Part shown: positions 11,852-22,791 of the stretch, piece by piece | Layout of the letters: every line of letters begins with the position of its first letter | How positions within the stretch are numbered: the stretch's first letter is position 1 | Assembly: GCF_019175385.1 (NCBI RefSeq) | Contig: NC_083344.1 | Coordinates: 24,988,231-25,052,230, forward strand | Direction: 5' to 3' | DNA: 64,000 nucleotides | Origin: Lycium barbarum | Lineage: Eukaryota > Streptophyta > Magnoliopsida > Solanales > Solanaceae | Position numbers and translations under genes: made by a program | The notes under the pieces: model-generated | What the model was told of the DNA's origin: nothing | The model's input: only the letters and a program-made list of their open reading frames with translations | Databases searched by the model: none

Positions 11852-12047
11852 TCAGTACATTATCCGTACTGACGTCCTTTTGTTGTGGACGCTGTGTCAT
11901 GCCCACAGGTGGACAGGGAGACAAACTCAATCTATAGACTATTTGTTCAGGGACTGCATAGAAGGGCTCCATTCGATGCGAAGCTACTGCTGTTGGTATT
12001 ATTCTTTTGTGTACATACATATGGACATGGCGGGATCCTGTCCCGTC
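11852..12047 (+). promoter_or_regulatory. LTR hairpin module, F 3' LTR
   Basis: H1 is TCAGTAC/GTACTGA (11852-11858 with 11866-11872). H2 is CGTCC/GGACG (11873-11877 with 11887-11891). H3 is CTGTG/CACAG (11892-11896 with 11904-11908). H4 is weak here. H5 is GGCGGGA/TCCCGTC (12029-12035 with 12041-12047). H3 uses a T-A pair where C, D, E, J and K have C-G. Confidence 0.6.
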
Positions 12048-13357
12048 TATATGATGTTACATACTTTCTTTAGAGGCTCGTAGATAGTTGTGTACGTTTA
12101 GATGTCTTTTAGCCTTGTCGGCTTATATTTTGTATATCATTTTGTTAGCCTCGTCGGCATAGTTGTTGATGATGATATGAATGTGTCATTGCCCAATGAG
12201 ATTAGTATTAATGATGTATAGAAATCATGCGTAGGCCATGTAGCTCACCTAGATGTGAATGTGAATGTACGATAAGAGGTGCTCGGGTGGGTTAGCACCA
12301 GGTGCCCGTCATGGCCCTCCGGTTGGGTCGTGACAATATAAAATTTTAGTGACCCTTGGCAAGGAAAAGAATTAAAGTGGAGAAGTCATAAATGTTGAAG
12401 TGACGAAGATGATTATGAGATGAACTTAAAAAGGGGATTTTGGGTAAATTCGAGACTAAATTAAATATAACTTCTTGATGTTTGTGAGTTGATTTGTAAT
12501 TTGGTGGCAGTTGATAAAATAGGGGAAATTCTGCCCAAATTTCGTTAGTTCGTTGATTGCACTAGTTTGAACTTAGAAGTGTTTTCAAGACTTAACCTTG
12601 GTATGAATCCTCATGAATGTAGATTTTTCGAACTTTGGAGAAGAACGTTAAGTATTTAAGAAGACGTAAAGGTATGTAAGACTAACCCTTCTTTCTAAAG
12701 GCATGATTTCCTTATTGTGAACCTATACATGATATCCACATTACTTTTATTTCTATAAATGCTAAAATCTCATAATTCTCAAGATTTTCATGATATTGTT
12801 GACAATGTTCTTTTAGATGATAATGATAACGATTATGATGATGATTTCAATTCTAGAGATGCCACCTAAAATATCCGCAATGTCCTATTCCTAGAAATGC
12901 TAAAAGTTCATGACTTTCAATATTCTTGAAATATTATTGGTATAAGCTCTTCATAGTGATGATGATGATGATGGCCATAATAGTAATCGGGGATTTACCG
13001 ACTTAATGTCACCCTGATAGAGTTGTAATGTTTCTCTCGGATACTTATGTATGGCATATATGTATGTAGCTATGTTGTGACACTGAGCTTATACAGCCGG
13101 GTATGATATCTATTGCGCGCGCACCACTGCAGTTGGGTATGGATAACATCGAGTCTTGTTATAGCCGGGTATGGATGACACCGAACCTACATGGTCAGGT
13201 ATGGTATCATTATATGTACATGTATGGAATGTTTTCTGTAGAGAAAGGTTGAGTAAGAATGATGAACATCTTAAGAGATATTATGAGGTATAAATGATTT
13301 ATTTATCTTATGTTATTCTCCATGTCTTTATCATGTTACTATTCATGCATTACATAC

Positions 13358-13555
13358 TCAGTACATTGTTCGTACTGACGTTATTTTTGTTTGTGGACGC
13401 TGCGTTCATGCTCGCAGGTAGGCAGAGAGACAGACCAGACCTTTATGCTGCCTCATCAGTGATTGCATAGAGGTGCTCCATTTGATCCGGAGTTGCAATA
13501 GTTGGTATTATTCTTTTTGTGTACATATATGGGTATGGCGGGATCCTGTCCCGTC
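13358..13555 (+). promoter_or_regulatory. LTR hairpin module, C 5' LTR
   Basis: H1 is TCAGTAC/GTACTGA (13358-13364 with 13372-13378). H2 has decayed (CGTTA opposite GGACG). H3 is CTGCG/CGCAG (13400-13404 with 13413-13417). H5 is GGCGGGA/TCCCGTC (13537-13543 with 13549-13555). Confidence 0.55.
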
Positions 13556-13663
13556 TTTATGATATTACATACTCTTCGTAGAGGCTCGTAGACAGATATA
13601 GCTAGTTATCCCTCAGCCTCTTCGGTTTGTATTTTGTATATCATTTTGATAGCCTTGTCAGCT

Positions 13664-13665
<2 letters not shown>

Positions 13666-13702
<37 letters not shown>
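13666..13702. repeat. (AT)n tract in C 5' LTR
   Basis: About 18 TA dinucleotides occur here. The corresponding place in the C 3' LTR (near 21,207) has only a short run, so the tract expanded after insertion. Confidence 0.9.
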
Positions 13703-13704
<2 letters not shown>

Positions 13705-13888
13705 ACATAGTTGATGATGTTTATATAAAATGGTGCCTTAGTTTGATGGATTTTGTGTTATTGATGTATGGTAACTCTGAGTTAGCCATGTGGCTCACCT
13801 AGATATGATTATGAAAGTGTGATGAGAGGTCCTGGGTAAGTCAGCTTCGGGTGCCCGTCATGGCCCTCCGTTTGGGTCGTGACAAAAG

Positions 13889-13900
13889 TAGTATCAGTAC
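13889..13900 (+). other. Degenerate primer-binding site of C
   Basis: Five bases after the LTR end the sequence AGTATCAGTACA stands where the other elements have TGGTATCAGAGC, the complement of the initiator-Met tRNA end. Position and partial match identify it; the changes would weaken priming. Confidence 0.6.
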
Positions 13901-14091
13901 AGTTCGTCCTAGGGTGTGTCTATGAGTCGTGTCCGGTAGTGTCTTGTTTATGGGTGTGAAGCGCGCCACACTTATAAACAGGAGGCTGCGGGCATTTAGG
14001 AATGGATGACCTACTTCTTCATCATAGATCGTGCGATAGAGCCATGATATAAGACTTTCCCTTTTCTTAATCGTGTGTTATGTTTTCAGAG

Positions 14092-15440
14092 ATGCCTGTA
14101 AAGAGAAAAGCTAATGCAGCCCAAAAGGCCAAGACAGTGGCAGGAAGGCAGATTGAATGGGTACCGCCTACAAAGGTAGATGAAGGTGAGTCCCAAAATG
14201 AGGTTCCATCTTGGTCCCCTCATACTCCGCCTGCTTCAGAGGAGTATGAAGGAGCCTTAGCTCTAGCTCCAGCACCCCCAGTTTCTCCACCAGATGCCTC
14301 AGGTCATGAGGTGAAAGAGGCCATCTATTTGCTGACTCAGTTAGTCGCTGCTCACGCTCAGCGGCAAGATACGGGTCATGGTGATAGAGTTGTCAGTGCC
14401 AGAGCTCGTGATTTTATTAGTTTGAATCCTCCAAAATTATTTGGGTCAAAACTGGATGAAGATCCCCAGGGCTTTATAGATGGAATGTTGAGAACATTGC
14501 GGGTGATACATGCTTTGGATGTTGAATCGGTAGAGTTGGCCTCCTATAGGTTACGGTATGTTGCGGTTCATTAGAATACTGTTTGGATATCTTCTAGAGG
14601 AGTCAACGCACCTCCACCGATATGGCAAGAGTTTGTAGATGCTTTCCTCTGACACTATTTACCGCCAGAGGTTCGACAGGCTAGAGCTAATACGTTCTTG
14701 AATCTTAGACAGGGAAATATGAGTGCTCTAGAGTACATCCTTCGTTTTAATTCTTTGGCCAGGTATGCTCCGGCCATGGTAGCCGATATGGGAGATCGCG
14801 TTCACTGGTTTGTGAATGGTTTAGGGCCGCATTTGATGGATAAGTGCTTGATAGCCTCACTTCTTTAAGGTATGGATATTTCTCGCATTCAGGCCCATGC
14901 CCAGAATTTGGAAAAACGACAACAGCAGTAAAGGAGCGAGTGTGAGTATGATAGGGGTTACAGTAAAAGGGTTAGATCCTTGGGTCTGGCTAGTGAGTTT
15001 AGAGGAGGGAAAAGGCAGTAGTATTCTAGGCACTCAGGCCATTCAGCGACTCGTGCACCTCCACGATTTTCATACCAGAGATTTGATAGACCTATTCACT
15101 CTGGACCGGGTCAGGGCTTCAGGTTCTCAATATAGGGGTGATTCAGGCGAGATGAGACCATCCTTACCACGATGTACTTAGTGCGATAAGCTACATTGGG
15201 GACAATGCCGATTAGGTTCAGATGTTTGCTATACCTGCAGTCAGCCAGGCCATATCATGCGTGACTGTCCATCAATAGGTGGTAGGGGTAGGGTCCAGCC
15301 CACAGGATCAGCAGCTGGTTCTTTATCATCTATACGCCCTCTGGGGCAAGGCTTATAGACACCAGCTAGTCGTGGTACAGGTAGAGGAGGAGCGCCCAGT
15401 TCTAGTGGTCCTCAGCACCGTATTTATGCTCTGGCGGGGT
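14092..15440 (+). pseudogene. gag of element C, broken
   Basis: This is a retrotransposon capsid/nucleocapsid gene. I start at the ATG of MPVKRK, as MP starts the gag of B, D and E; another in-frame ATG lies at 14,080. The charged, proline-rich N-terminus is followed by the conserved gag core ([27 protein letters not shown], then the PPEVRQARA and [18 protein letters not shown] blocks). The CCHC zinc knuckle CYTCSQPGHIMRDC is at 15,228-15,268. Breaks seen: TAG at 14,572 (a Trp position in relatives), TGA near 14,651 (Arg position), TAA near 14,867 (Gln position), several more stops, and a frameshift near 15,120. It is not translatable as a unit. Confidence 0.9.
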
Positions 15441-18400
15441 GACAGGATCTTGAATCTTCCCCCGATGTTGTCAAAGGTATATTATTAGTATCTTCTCATG
15501 ATGTGTATGCATTGATTGATCGAGGTTCTACATTGTCATATATTACTCCTTATATTGTCGATCGTATTGGGGTAAAACCTGAGCCAATTAAGCCTTTTGA
15601 AGTGTTTGCATCCATCGGTGACCCAGTGATGGCTAATCGGGTATATAGGAATTATGTGGTTGTGCTTTTTGACCACCATACTATCGTTGATCTACATGAG
15701 TTGAAAATGGTAAACTTTGATGTCATTATGGGTATGGATTGGTTGGAATTTTGCTATGCCAATGTTGATTGTAGGACCAAAATGGTTCGTTTTCAGTTTT
15801 TGGGAGAACCAATTTTAGAGTGGAAGGGAAATACAGCGTCTCTGAGAGGTAGGTTTATTTCCTATCTCAAGGCAAGGAAAATGATATCCAAAGGTTACAT
15901 TTATCATTTAGTTCGGGTTCAGGATATAGAGGCAAAGTCGTCGGCTCTTAAATCTATCCCTGTGGTGAATGAGTTTCTGGATGTGTTTCTGGATGAGCTT
16001 CCAGGCCTTCCACCCGAGCGGGAGATTGATTTCGCTATTGATGTGCTACCAGATACTAAACCCATATCTATTCCTCCTTATAGAATGGCTCCTGCAGAGT
16101 TTAAAGAGTTGAAGAAGCAATTGAAGGATTTGCTTGAGAAAGGCTTTATTAGGCCTAGTTCGTCGCCGTGGGGAGAACCTATATTGTTTGTAAGAAAGAA
16201 AGATGGATCCTTGCGAATGTGTATTGATTACAGGCAGCTGAATAAGGTGACGATCAAGAATAAATATCCGCTCCCAAGAATTGATGATTTATTTGATCAG
16301 TTACAGGGTGCCAAATGGTTCTCAAAAATAGATTTAAGATCCGGGTATCATCAGGTGAGAGTCAGGGAGAAAGATATTCCTAAGATAACTTCATAACTAG
16401 ATATGGTCATTTTGAGTTTTGGGTAATGTCATTTAGACTAACTAATGCACCGGTGTTCATGGATTTGATGAATAATATTTTTAGGCCTTTTCCAGATTCA
16501 TTTGTGATTGTACTCATCAATGATATCCTGGTGTATTCTTGATCCGAGATAGAACATGCAGATCATTTACGTACTATTCTTAGAGTTCTTCAGGCTCGAG
16601 AGCTATTTGCAAAATTTCCAAAATGTGAGTTTTAGTTGAATTATGTGACCTTTCTAGGGCATATTATTTCAGTTGATGGTATTCGGGTGGATACCCAGAA
16701 GATTGAAACTGTGAAGACTTGGCCGAAACCTACAACACCTATGGAGGTTCGTAGTTTTCTGGGCTTGGCAGGTTATTACAGAATATTTGTAGAAGTCTTT
16801 TCTTCTATTTCTGCACCATTAACAAAACTGACTTAGAAATCAGCTAAATTTCAAAGGACGAATGCGTGTGAGCGCAGTTTTCAGAAATTGAAGGATAGGC
16901 TGACTTCGGCCTCGGTTCTGGCACTTCCAGAAGGACCAGAGGGTCATGTGGTGTATTGTGATGCTTCAGGCGTGGGGTTAAGCTGTGTGTTAACGCAGCA
17001 TGGTAAGTTATTGTTTATGCTTCTAGGCAGTTGCGAAAACACGAGAAAAACTATCCAACCCATGATCTTGAGTTAGCTGGTGTGATTCATGCATTGAAGA
17101 TGTGGAGACATTATTTGTATGGTCTTCACGTTGATATTTATATGGATCACAAGAGTATCTAGTACATTTTCAAGCAAAAAGATTTGAATTTACGGCAAAG
17201 GCGATGGTTAGAGTTGTTGAAAGATTATGATGCTAGCATTCTATATCATCTCGAGAAGGCGAACGTTGTAGCTGATGCTCTTAGCTGAAGATCTATAGGA
17301 AGCTTATGCGTTGTTCAGCCAGATAAGAGAGAGTTAGCTCATGAGCTCCAACAGTTAGCTAGACTAGGAGTTCGGGTAATGGACTCAGGCAATATGGGAT
17401 TTACCATTCAGAATTATGCTGTTTCATCACTAGTAGTTGAGGTGAAAGGACGTCAGTACGAGGATCCCATATTAGTTCATTACATAAATACACTTCCTCG
17501 GAAGAAGAAGTCATCTTTTGAGATTTCGGCAGATGGAGTTCTCAGATGTCGAGGCAGATTGTGTGTTCCGGATGTTGCAGGATTACGTCATTAGATTTTG
17601 GAGGAAGCCCATTGTTCCTGTTATTTTGTTCATCCGGGAGCGGCGAAAATGTATCATGATCTTAAATTCATATATTGGTGGAACGGAATGAAGAAAGACA
17701 TAGCGGAATTCGTAGCTCAACGTCCTAACTGTCAGCAGGTAAAGATTGAGCATCAGAAGCCTGGTGGATTATTGCAATGGGAAGTGATTAATATGGATTT
17801 CATCGCAGTCGTACCTCATTCTCAGCGTAAGTATGATTCTATATGGGAAATTGTGGATAGACTTACGAAATCAGCTCATTTCCTACCTGTCAGGACTATA
17901 TACGCGGCTGAAGATTATGCAAAGCTTTATGTCAAAGAAATAGTACGACTCCATGGTGTTCCAGTATCTATTATTTCTGATAGAGGAACACAGTTTACAG
18001 CTAACTTCTGGAAGTCCTTCCAAGAAGGTTTGGGAACTCAAGTGAGTCTTAGTATAGCATTTCATCCACAGACTGATGGACAAGCTGAGCGTACCATCTA
18101 AACTCTTAAGGATATGTTACAGGAATGCGTGTTAGATTTTGAAGGTAGTTGGGATGATCACTTACCGCTTATAGAGTTCGCATATAACAATAGTTATCAT
18201 TCCAGCATCCAAATGGTCCCGTATGAAGTTTTATATGGGCAAAAGTGCAGATCACCAATTGGGTGGTTCGAAGTGGGAGAAACTAAGCTAATAGGGCCAG
18301 ACTTGATCCAGCAAGCCATGGAAAAGGTCAAGCTTATTCAGGATCGATTATTAATAGCTCAGAGTTGTTAGAAATCTTATGTAGACAATCGTCGACGAGA

Positions 18401-18866
18401 CTTAGAGTTCCAAGTGAATGACTGGGTTTTCCGATAAAAGGCTTCATGAGATTTGGAAAAAAAGGGCAAGCTTAGCCCTCGGTATATTGGGTCATATAAG
18501 ATTGTACGCAAGGTAGGCTAGGTGGCTTATGAATTAAATCTACATTCTCATTTGGAGTCAGTCCATCCGATTTTCTATGTATCAGTGCTTCGCAAGTGCA
18601 TTGGAGATCCTTCCAGAATTGTACCTATAGATGATGTCCAAGTCACTGAGCAACTATCTTACGAAGAAGTTCCTATTGCTATTCTAGATAGACAAGTTCG
18701 GAGGATCATAACCAAAGATGTAGGTTCAGTTAAAGTCTTATGGAAAAATGATAATAGGGAAGAAATGACTTAGGAAGCTGAGGAAGATAAGAAGTTCAGG
18801 TATCCACATTTATTTCCACCCCTAGAGGAGATTCAGACAGAGGCACCATTGTCCTCAAGTATGTAA
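15441..18866 (+). pseudogene. pol of element C, broken
   Basis: The order is protease ([12 protein letters not shown] near 15,510; relatives have DPGST), RT, RNase H, integrase and chromodomain. The longest open piece is 15,503-16,396, reaching the RT motif [13 protein letters not shown]. The RT catalytic motif, FIDD in relatives, reads LINDILVYS, with Asn replacing the first Asp at 16,519-16,521. Stops follow at several places (near 16,541, 16,633, 16,834, 17,160, 17,286, 17,593, 18,099 and 18,369). The integrase zinc finger has lost one Cys (AQRPNC instead of AQCPNC), and an in-frame loss of eight codons joins GGLLQ to WEVINMDF near 17,775. The C-terminal chromodomain-like tail ends at the TAA at 18,864-18,866. 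Confidence 0.92.
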
Positions 18867-19017
18867 TGTTTTCTTTCGATGATTTCTTAGTCGTGTGTGG
18901 CCATTGTTGTTGTAGCCCTGTGAGGTGATATACATATTTTGGGTTGCTGTGACAGGATGGTAGTGACATATTACAGGGGGAAAACTAGCGAAATTTTTGT
19001 AGAATCGCTAAGAACCT

Positions 19018-19053
19018 AACATTCAAGGACGAATGTTCCTAAGGGGGGAGGAA
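19018..19053 (+). other. 3' hairpin and polypurine tract of C
   Basis: The inverted repeat AACATTC/GAATGTT (19018-19024 with 19031-19037) is followed by AAGGGGGGAGGAA at 19,041-19,053, directly before the LTR start. The purine run is the expected plus-strand primer. Confidence 0.8.
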
Positions 19054-19410
19054 TGTTGGATCTTGGGAATTTCGTGTCGTTTGCATTAAAAGTAAACTAG
19101 TGCAAGCCTAGAGTGCATATGAAGCCTTTATAAGGTTAAGGATATTATCTAATAATTACAAGTATGTGCCTTAAGGTTTCAGAGTCATATGTAGCGATGG
19201 AAATAAGCTCGTCAAAGGAATTGGAATTTGACTCATGTTTTGGGAAGATTTCGTATCATTTGAATTATGCATTGTCTAGTAATTCCTTGAGGGGGAGATA
19301 TAAGGCCCTTAGATCGTTAATAAAGCTTTACACAGGTGCCAAGAAGGTTCCACAAGGATTGGAAGTCAAATGAATCAAAAAGAATGCATTTTCGCGAAAC
19401 CGGGGAAATT

Positions 19411-19584
19411 GGGGCCATATGCGGCCGCATACTCAGTATGCTGGACCACATATGGGCAGAAAACTCCCCAAATTTGCACCCCTCACTTCCCATCCTCCTT
19501 CTTAAGGAGAGGAGGGGAGATGCGGCCGTATATCTCATATGCGACGCCATGATGCGGGGGAGTGATTTTGCCACCTTTTTAAAT
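19411..19584 (+). promoter_or_regulatory. U3 palindrome array of C 3' LTR
   Basis: ATATGCGGCCGCATA lies at about 19,417-19,431, and partial copies at 19,444-19,456 and 19,518-19,552. TTTTTAAAT at 19,576-19,584 is a weak TATA candidate. Confidence 0.5.
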
Positions 19585-20894
19585 CCCAAAAGATCCCATT
19601 TTCCTACCAACCTCCCACACTTCTAGAGAGTTCTTGAATTTTCCATAACACTCCAAACCTTTCCATATCATCAATAGATAAGATCAACATCAAAACCCAA
19701 AGAGAATCCATGGAAGGTGATTGTTCTTGCCAATCTTCAAAGTTGTGATAAACTTGGTCTTGAAAGGAGTTGGGGAAGGTGAAGTTCTTCTATAATAAGG
19801 TATGATATTCCTATTATTGACATCATTGAGTTGATATAAAGGTTTAGTGACCCTTGGAAAGTAAAAGAATTAAAGTGGATAAGTCATAAATGTTGAAGTG
19901 AAGAAGATGATTATGAGATGAACTTAAAAAGGGGATTTTGGGTAAATTCGAGACTAAATTGAATATAACTTCTTGATTATGATATTGTGATGTTGTTATT
20001 GTTGTTTGGGAGTTGATTTGTAGTTTGGTGGAAGTTGATAAAATAGGGGAAATGGCCCAAATTTCGTTAGTTCGTTAATTGCACTAGTTTGAACTTAGAA
20101 GTGTTTTCAAGACTTAACCTTGGTATGAATCCTCTTGAATGTAGATTTTTCGAACTTTGGAGAAGAACGTTAAGTAGTTAACAAGACGTAAAGGTAATGT
20201 AAGGCTAACCCTTCTTTCTAAAGGCGCTATTTCCTTATTGTGAACCTATACATGATATCCACAATACTCATATTCCTATAAGTGCTAAAATCTCATAATT
20301 CCCAAGATTTTCATGATATTATTGACAATTTTCTTTGAGATGATAATGATGATGATTTCAATTCTAGAGATGCCATCTAAAATATCCACAATGTCATATT
20401 CCTAGAAATGCTAGAAGTTCATGACTTTCAATATTTTTGAGGTATTATTGGTACAAGCTCTTCATAGTGATGATGATAATGATGATGATGATCATGATGG
20501 TGATGGTGATTCCATAATAGTAATCGGGTGTTTACCGACTTTATGTCACCCTAATAGAGTTGTAATGTTTCTCTCGGATACTTATGTATGCCATATATGT
20601 ATGTAACTATGTTATGACACTGAGCTTATATGGCCGGGTATGATATCTATTGCGCGCACACCACTGCAGTTGGGTACGGACAACACCGAGCCTTGTTATG
20701 GCCGGGTATGGATGATATCGAACCTACCTGGTCAGGTATGGTATCATTATATGTACATGTATGGAATGTTTTCTTTAGAGAAACGTTGAGTAAGAATGAT
20801 AAACGTCTTAAAAGGTATTATGAGGTATAAATGATTCATTTATCTTACATTATTCTCCATGTCTTTATCATGTTGCTATTCATGCCTTACATAC

Positions 20895-21094
20895 TCAGTA
20901 CATTGTTCGTACTGACGTCCTTTTTGTTTTTATGGACGTTGCGTTCATGCTCGCAGGTAGGCAGGGAGACAGACCAGACCTTTAGGCTGCCTCATAAGTG
21001 ATGGCATAGAGGTGTTCCATTTGATCCGGAGTTGCAATAGTTGGTATTATTCTTTTTGTGTACATACATGGGTATGGCGGGGTCCTGCCCCGTC
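20895..21094 (+). promoter_or_regulatory. LTR hairpin module, C 3' LTR
   Basis: H1 is TCAGTAC/GTACTGA (20895-20901 with 20909-20915). H2 is CGTCC/GGACG. H3 is reduced to TGCG/CGCA. H5 is GGCGGGG/CCCCGTC (21076-21082 with 21088-21094). Compared with F, the innermost H5 pair is G-C instead of A-T. Confidence 0.58.
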
Positions 21095-21404
21095 TTTATG
21101 ATATTACATACTCTTCGTAGAGGTTCGTAGACAGATGTGTATAGCTAGGTATCCTCAGCCTTGTCGGTTCGTATTTTGTATCATTTTGATAGCCTTGTCG
21201 GCTTTTGTATATATATATGTATGGACATAGCTGATGATGTTTATATAAAATGGTGCGTTAGTCCGATGGAATTTGTGTTATTGATGCATGGTAATTATGA
21301 GTTAGCCATGTGGCTCACCTAGATATGATTATAAAATTATGATGAGAGGTTTTTGGTAGGTCAGCTTCGGGTGCCCGTCATGGCCCTCTGGTCGGGTCAT
21401 GACA

Positions 21405-21409
21405 GAAAC
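21405..21409. repeat. Target-site duplication of C (right copy)
   Basis: GAAAC, identical to 6705-6709. Confidence 0.9.
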
Positions 21410-22063
21410 CTTAGTCTTGCCCTTCCTTCATGCCTCGTGATAATGAAAGTCTAGTCATAACCGGATTAGGAAATTAGAATCAAGAAGAATCATTTTTCAA
21501 ACCTTACTCCTATTCAAGGCCCAAATCCCAACCCATGGAATGGGATTTATAACAAGAAAGAGGAAATTAGGGATCTACAAGTCTCAACACAAAATTAATG
21601 CTCTAGGAGATTAATTCCTATCAATTATAAGCTAGAAGAACTCATGAATTACTCAAATTCGGATTCTAGGCAAAACCCCCAAATTTGGGTATGAACCCTA
21701 ACTCCTAATTCCATAAATTAGCCACTAATTAGGAAGGAATCATGCAATAATAGTTCTAATCATCAACTCCATACTTAATCAAGCCTAATCCACCAACAAA
21801 TCAAGGTTTTATAATTAAAAACTTATTCAAGAAAGAAACCACAAAACCCTCTCTTATTCTTCCTAGTTCTATGGATTTTCTACCGTGAATTCTTAATTAG
21901 AAAGGGTAAATTAAAGATATTAAGATTAGGGACTTACCCTCAAACTTCAATGATCAAAACCTCTTAGAGTCTCCTCCCAAATGAGCTTAATAACTTTGAA
22001 ATTGGTATATGGAAGCAACTCTCAGGTCCTAAGGGTTTTTCTAACTCAGAGCTACAGTGCCCT

Positions 22064-22224
22064 CACAGCGATCGCGATCCAGACATCACTCGATCGCGAA
22101 GCACCATGATACACCCCTCTCACCAAAGCGCCTCCTCATGATTGCGGGCCCCCACCATGCAATCACGAGACCTACCTTCCTCGCAGGTGCGATCTCATCC
22201 CCCCTTCTTCGCGATCGCGTAGAA
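22064..22224 (-). promoter_or_regulatory. U3 palindrome cluster of LTR H
   Basis: Palindromes built on GCGATCGCGA occur at about 22,068-22,077, 22,090-22,099 and 22,209-22,218. They are CpG-rich words in an otherwise AT-rich LTR, about 570-720 nt from the LTR start. Confidence 0.45.
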
Positions 22225-22329
22225 GGCACCAAAACTGGACATCAGATTTTCTGATTTTTGGCAAAAACATTCTGAAATCCCGAGACTCATTTGGAATCAT
22301 CTGCTTGCAAACCAGATATGTAGATATAT

Positions 22330-22331
<2 letters not shown>

Positions 22332-22397
<66 letters not shown>
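22332..22397. repeat. (AT)n tract in LTR H
   Basis: About 33 uninterrupted AT dinucleotides occur here. Confidence 0.92.
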
Positions 22398-22401
<4 letters not shown>

Positions 22402-22791
22402 ACGCTACGAATGCACTCAGGCACTCAAAATTTCCAATGGAGGTCTCGTTGACCGAGTCAACCCCCAATGACCTAATATCAACCTTCCAACTCAAGTCCC
22501 AAAATGCACCCAAGTGCATTGGGAACCAAATCAAACATGCCCGCAAGTTTTAAATGACCATCTGGACCCCTCGAAATTGACGAATTCCCGAAAAAGATCC
22601 GTTTACCCAAAAGTCAACTTTGAGTCTATTCTTATTCACTTTAAGCCCAGATTTCACAAAAAATCACCCAAATCATATCCAAAGACCTCGAGAAGCATGT
22701 CAACGGTCCCCTCGGGTCAAACGTGAGCTAAACAAGATCGGGAAAGGGTCAAAAGCATCAAAAGGTAATAACGACCAAACGGGTCATTACA

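Larger units (their letters stand above)
7524..12335 (+). mobile_element. Element F, internally deleted Ty3/gypsy copy
   Basis: F is nested in the 5' LTR of C. Its 5' LTR (7524-8087) is truncated and its 3' LTR (9827-12335) is full length. Of the internal region, only about 0.6 kb of unassigned sequence and the integrase-to-chromodomain part of pol remain. Gag, protease, RT, RNase H and the primer-binding site are gone. The LTR start has decayed from TG to TA (TATTACATC). Confidence 0.9.
9827..12335 (+). mobile_element. 3' LTR of F
   Basis: This LTR of 2509 bases starts TGTTACATCTCG and ends GGGTCGTGACA, followed by the ATATA duplication. It contains, in order, the U3 palindromes, a TATA-like box, CGAGCCTTGG-type tandem repeats (about 11,490-11,680), the hairpin module and the terminal block shared with the C, B, D and E LTRs. 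Open frames inside it are incidental. Confidence 0.92.
6710..13884 (+). mobile_element. 5' LTR of C, split by F
   Basis: The LTR parts are 6710-7523 and 12,341-13,884 (about 2358 bases together), matching the 3' LTR at 19,054-21,404 across the split: GAGTTGATATA before and AAAATTTTAGTGACCC after. It begins TGTTACATC and ends GTCGTGACA. The break carries the ATATA duplication made by F. Confidence 0.92.
6710..21404 (+). mobile_element. Element C, complete but dead Ty3/gypsy chromovirus
   Basis: C has two LTRs of about 2.35 kb: 5' at 6710-13884 (interrupted by F) and 3' at 19054-21404. It is flanked by GAAAC target duplications. The internal region of 5.2 kb carries gag, protease, RT, RNase H, integrase and chromodomain in chromovirus order on the plus strand, followed by a 3' hairpin and a polypurine tract. 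Both LTRs are clearly diverged from each other and all reading frames are broken, so the insertion is not young. It landed in the LTR of the older element H. Confidence 0.93.
19054..21404 (+). mobile_element. 3' LTR of C
   Basis: This LTR of 2351 bases starts TGTTGGATC (TGTTACATC in the 5' copy), ends GGGTCATGACA, and is followed by GAAAC. It is uninterrupted, so it shows the pre-insertion state of the F target. Confidence 0.93.
21410..22791 (-). mobile_element. LTR of old element H, proximal part
   Basis: It ends GGGTCATTACA at 22,791, which on the minus strand is the LTR start TGTAATGACCCG. It continues leftward into 6704 once C is removed. No second H LTR was recognised in the window, so the other end is either outside or lost. 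Confidence 0.7.

Noticed and set aside
22172..22546. Open frame with a long Ile-Tyr repeat
   Set aside because: It is a translation of the (AT)n tract in LTR H; the same artefact appears at 36,539-36,898, 44,495-44,843, 46,119-46,316 and 63,452-63,693.
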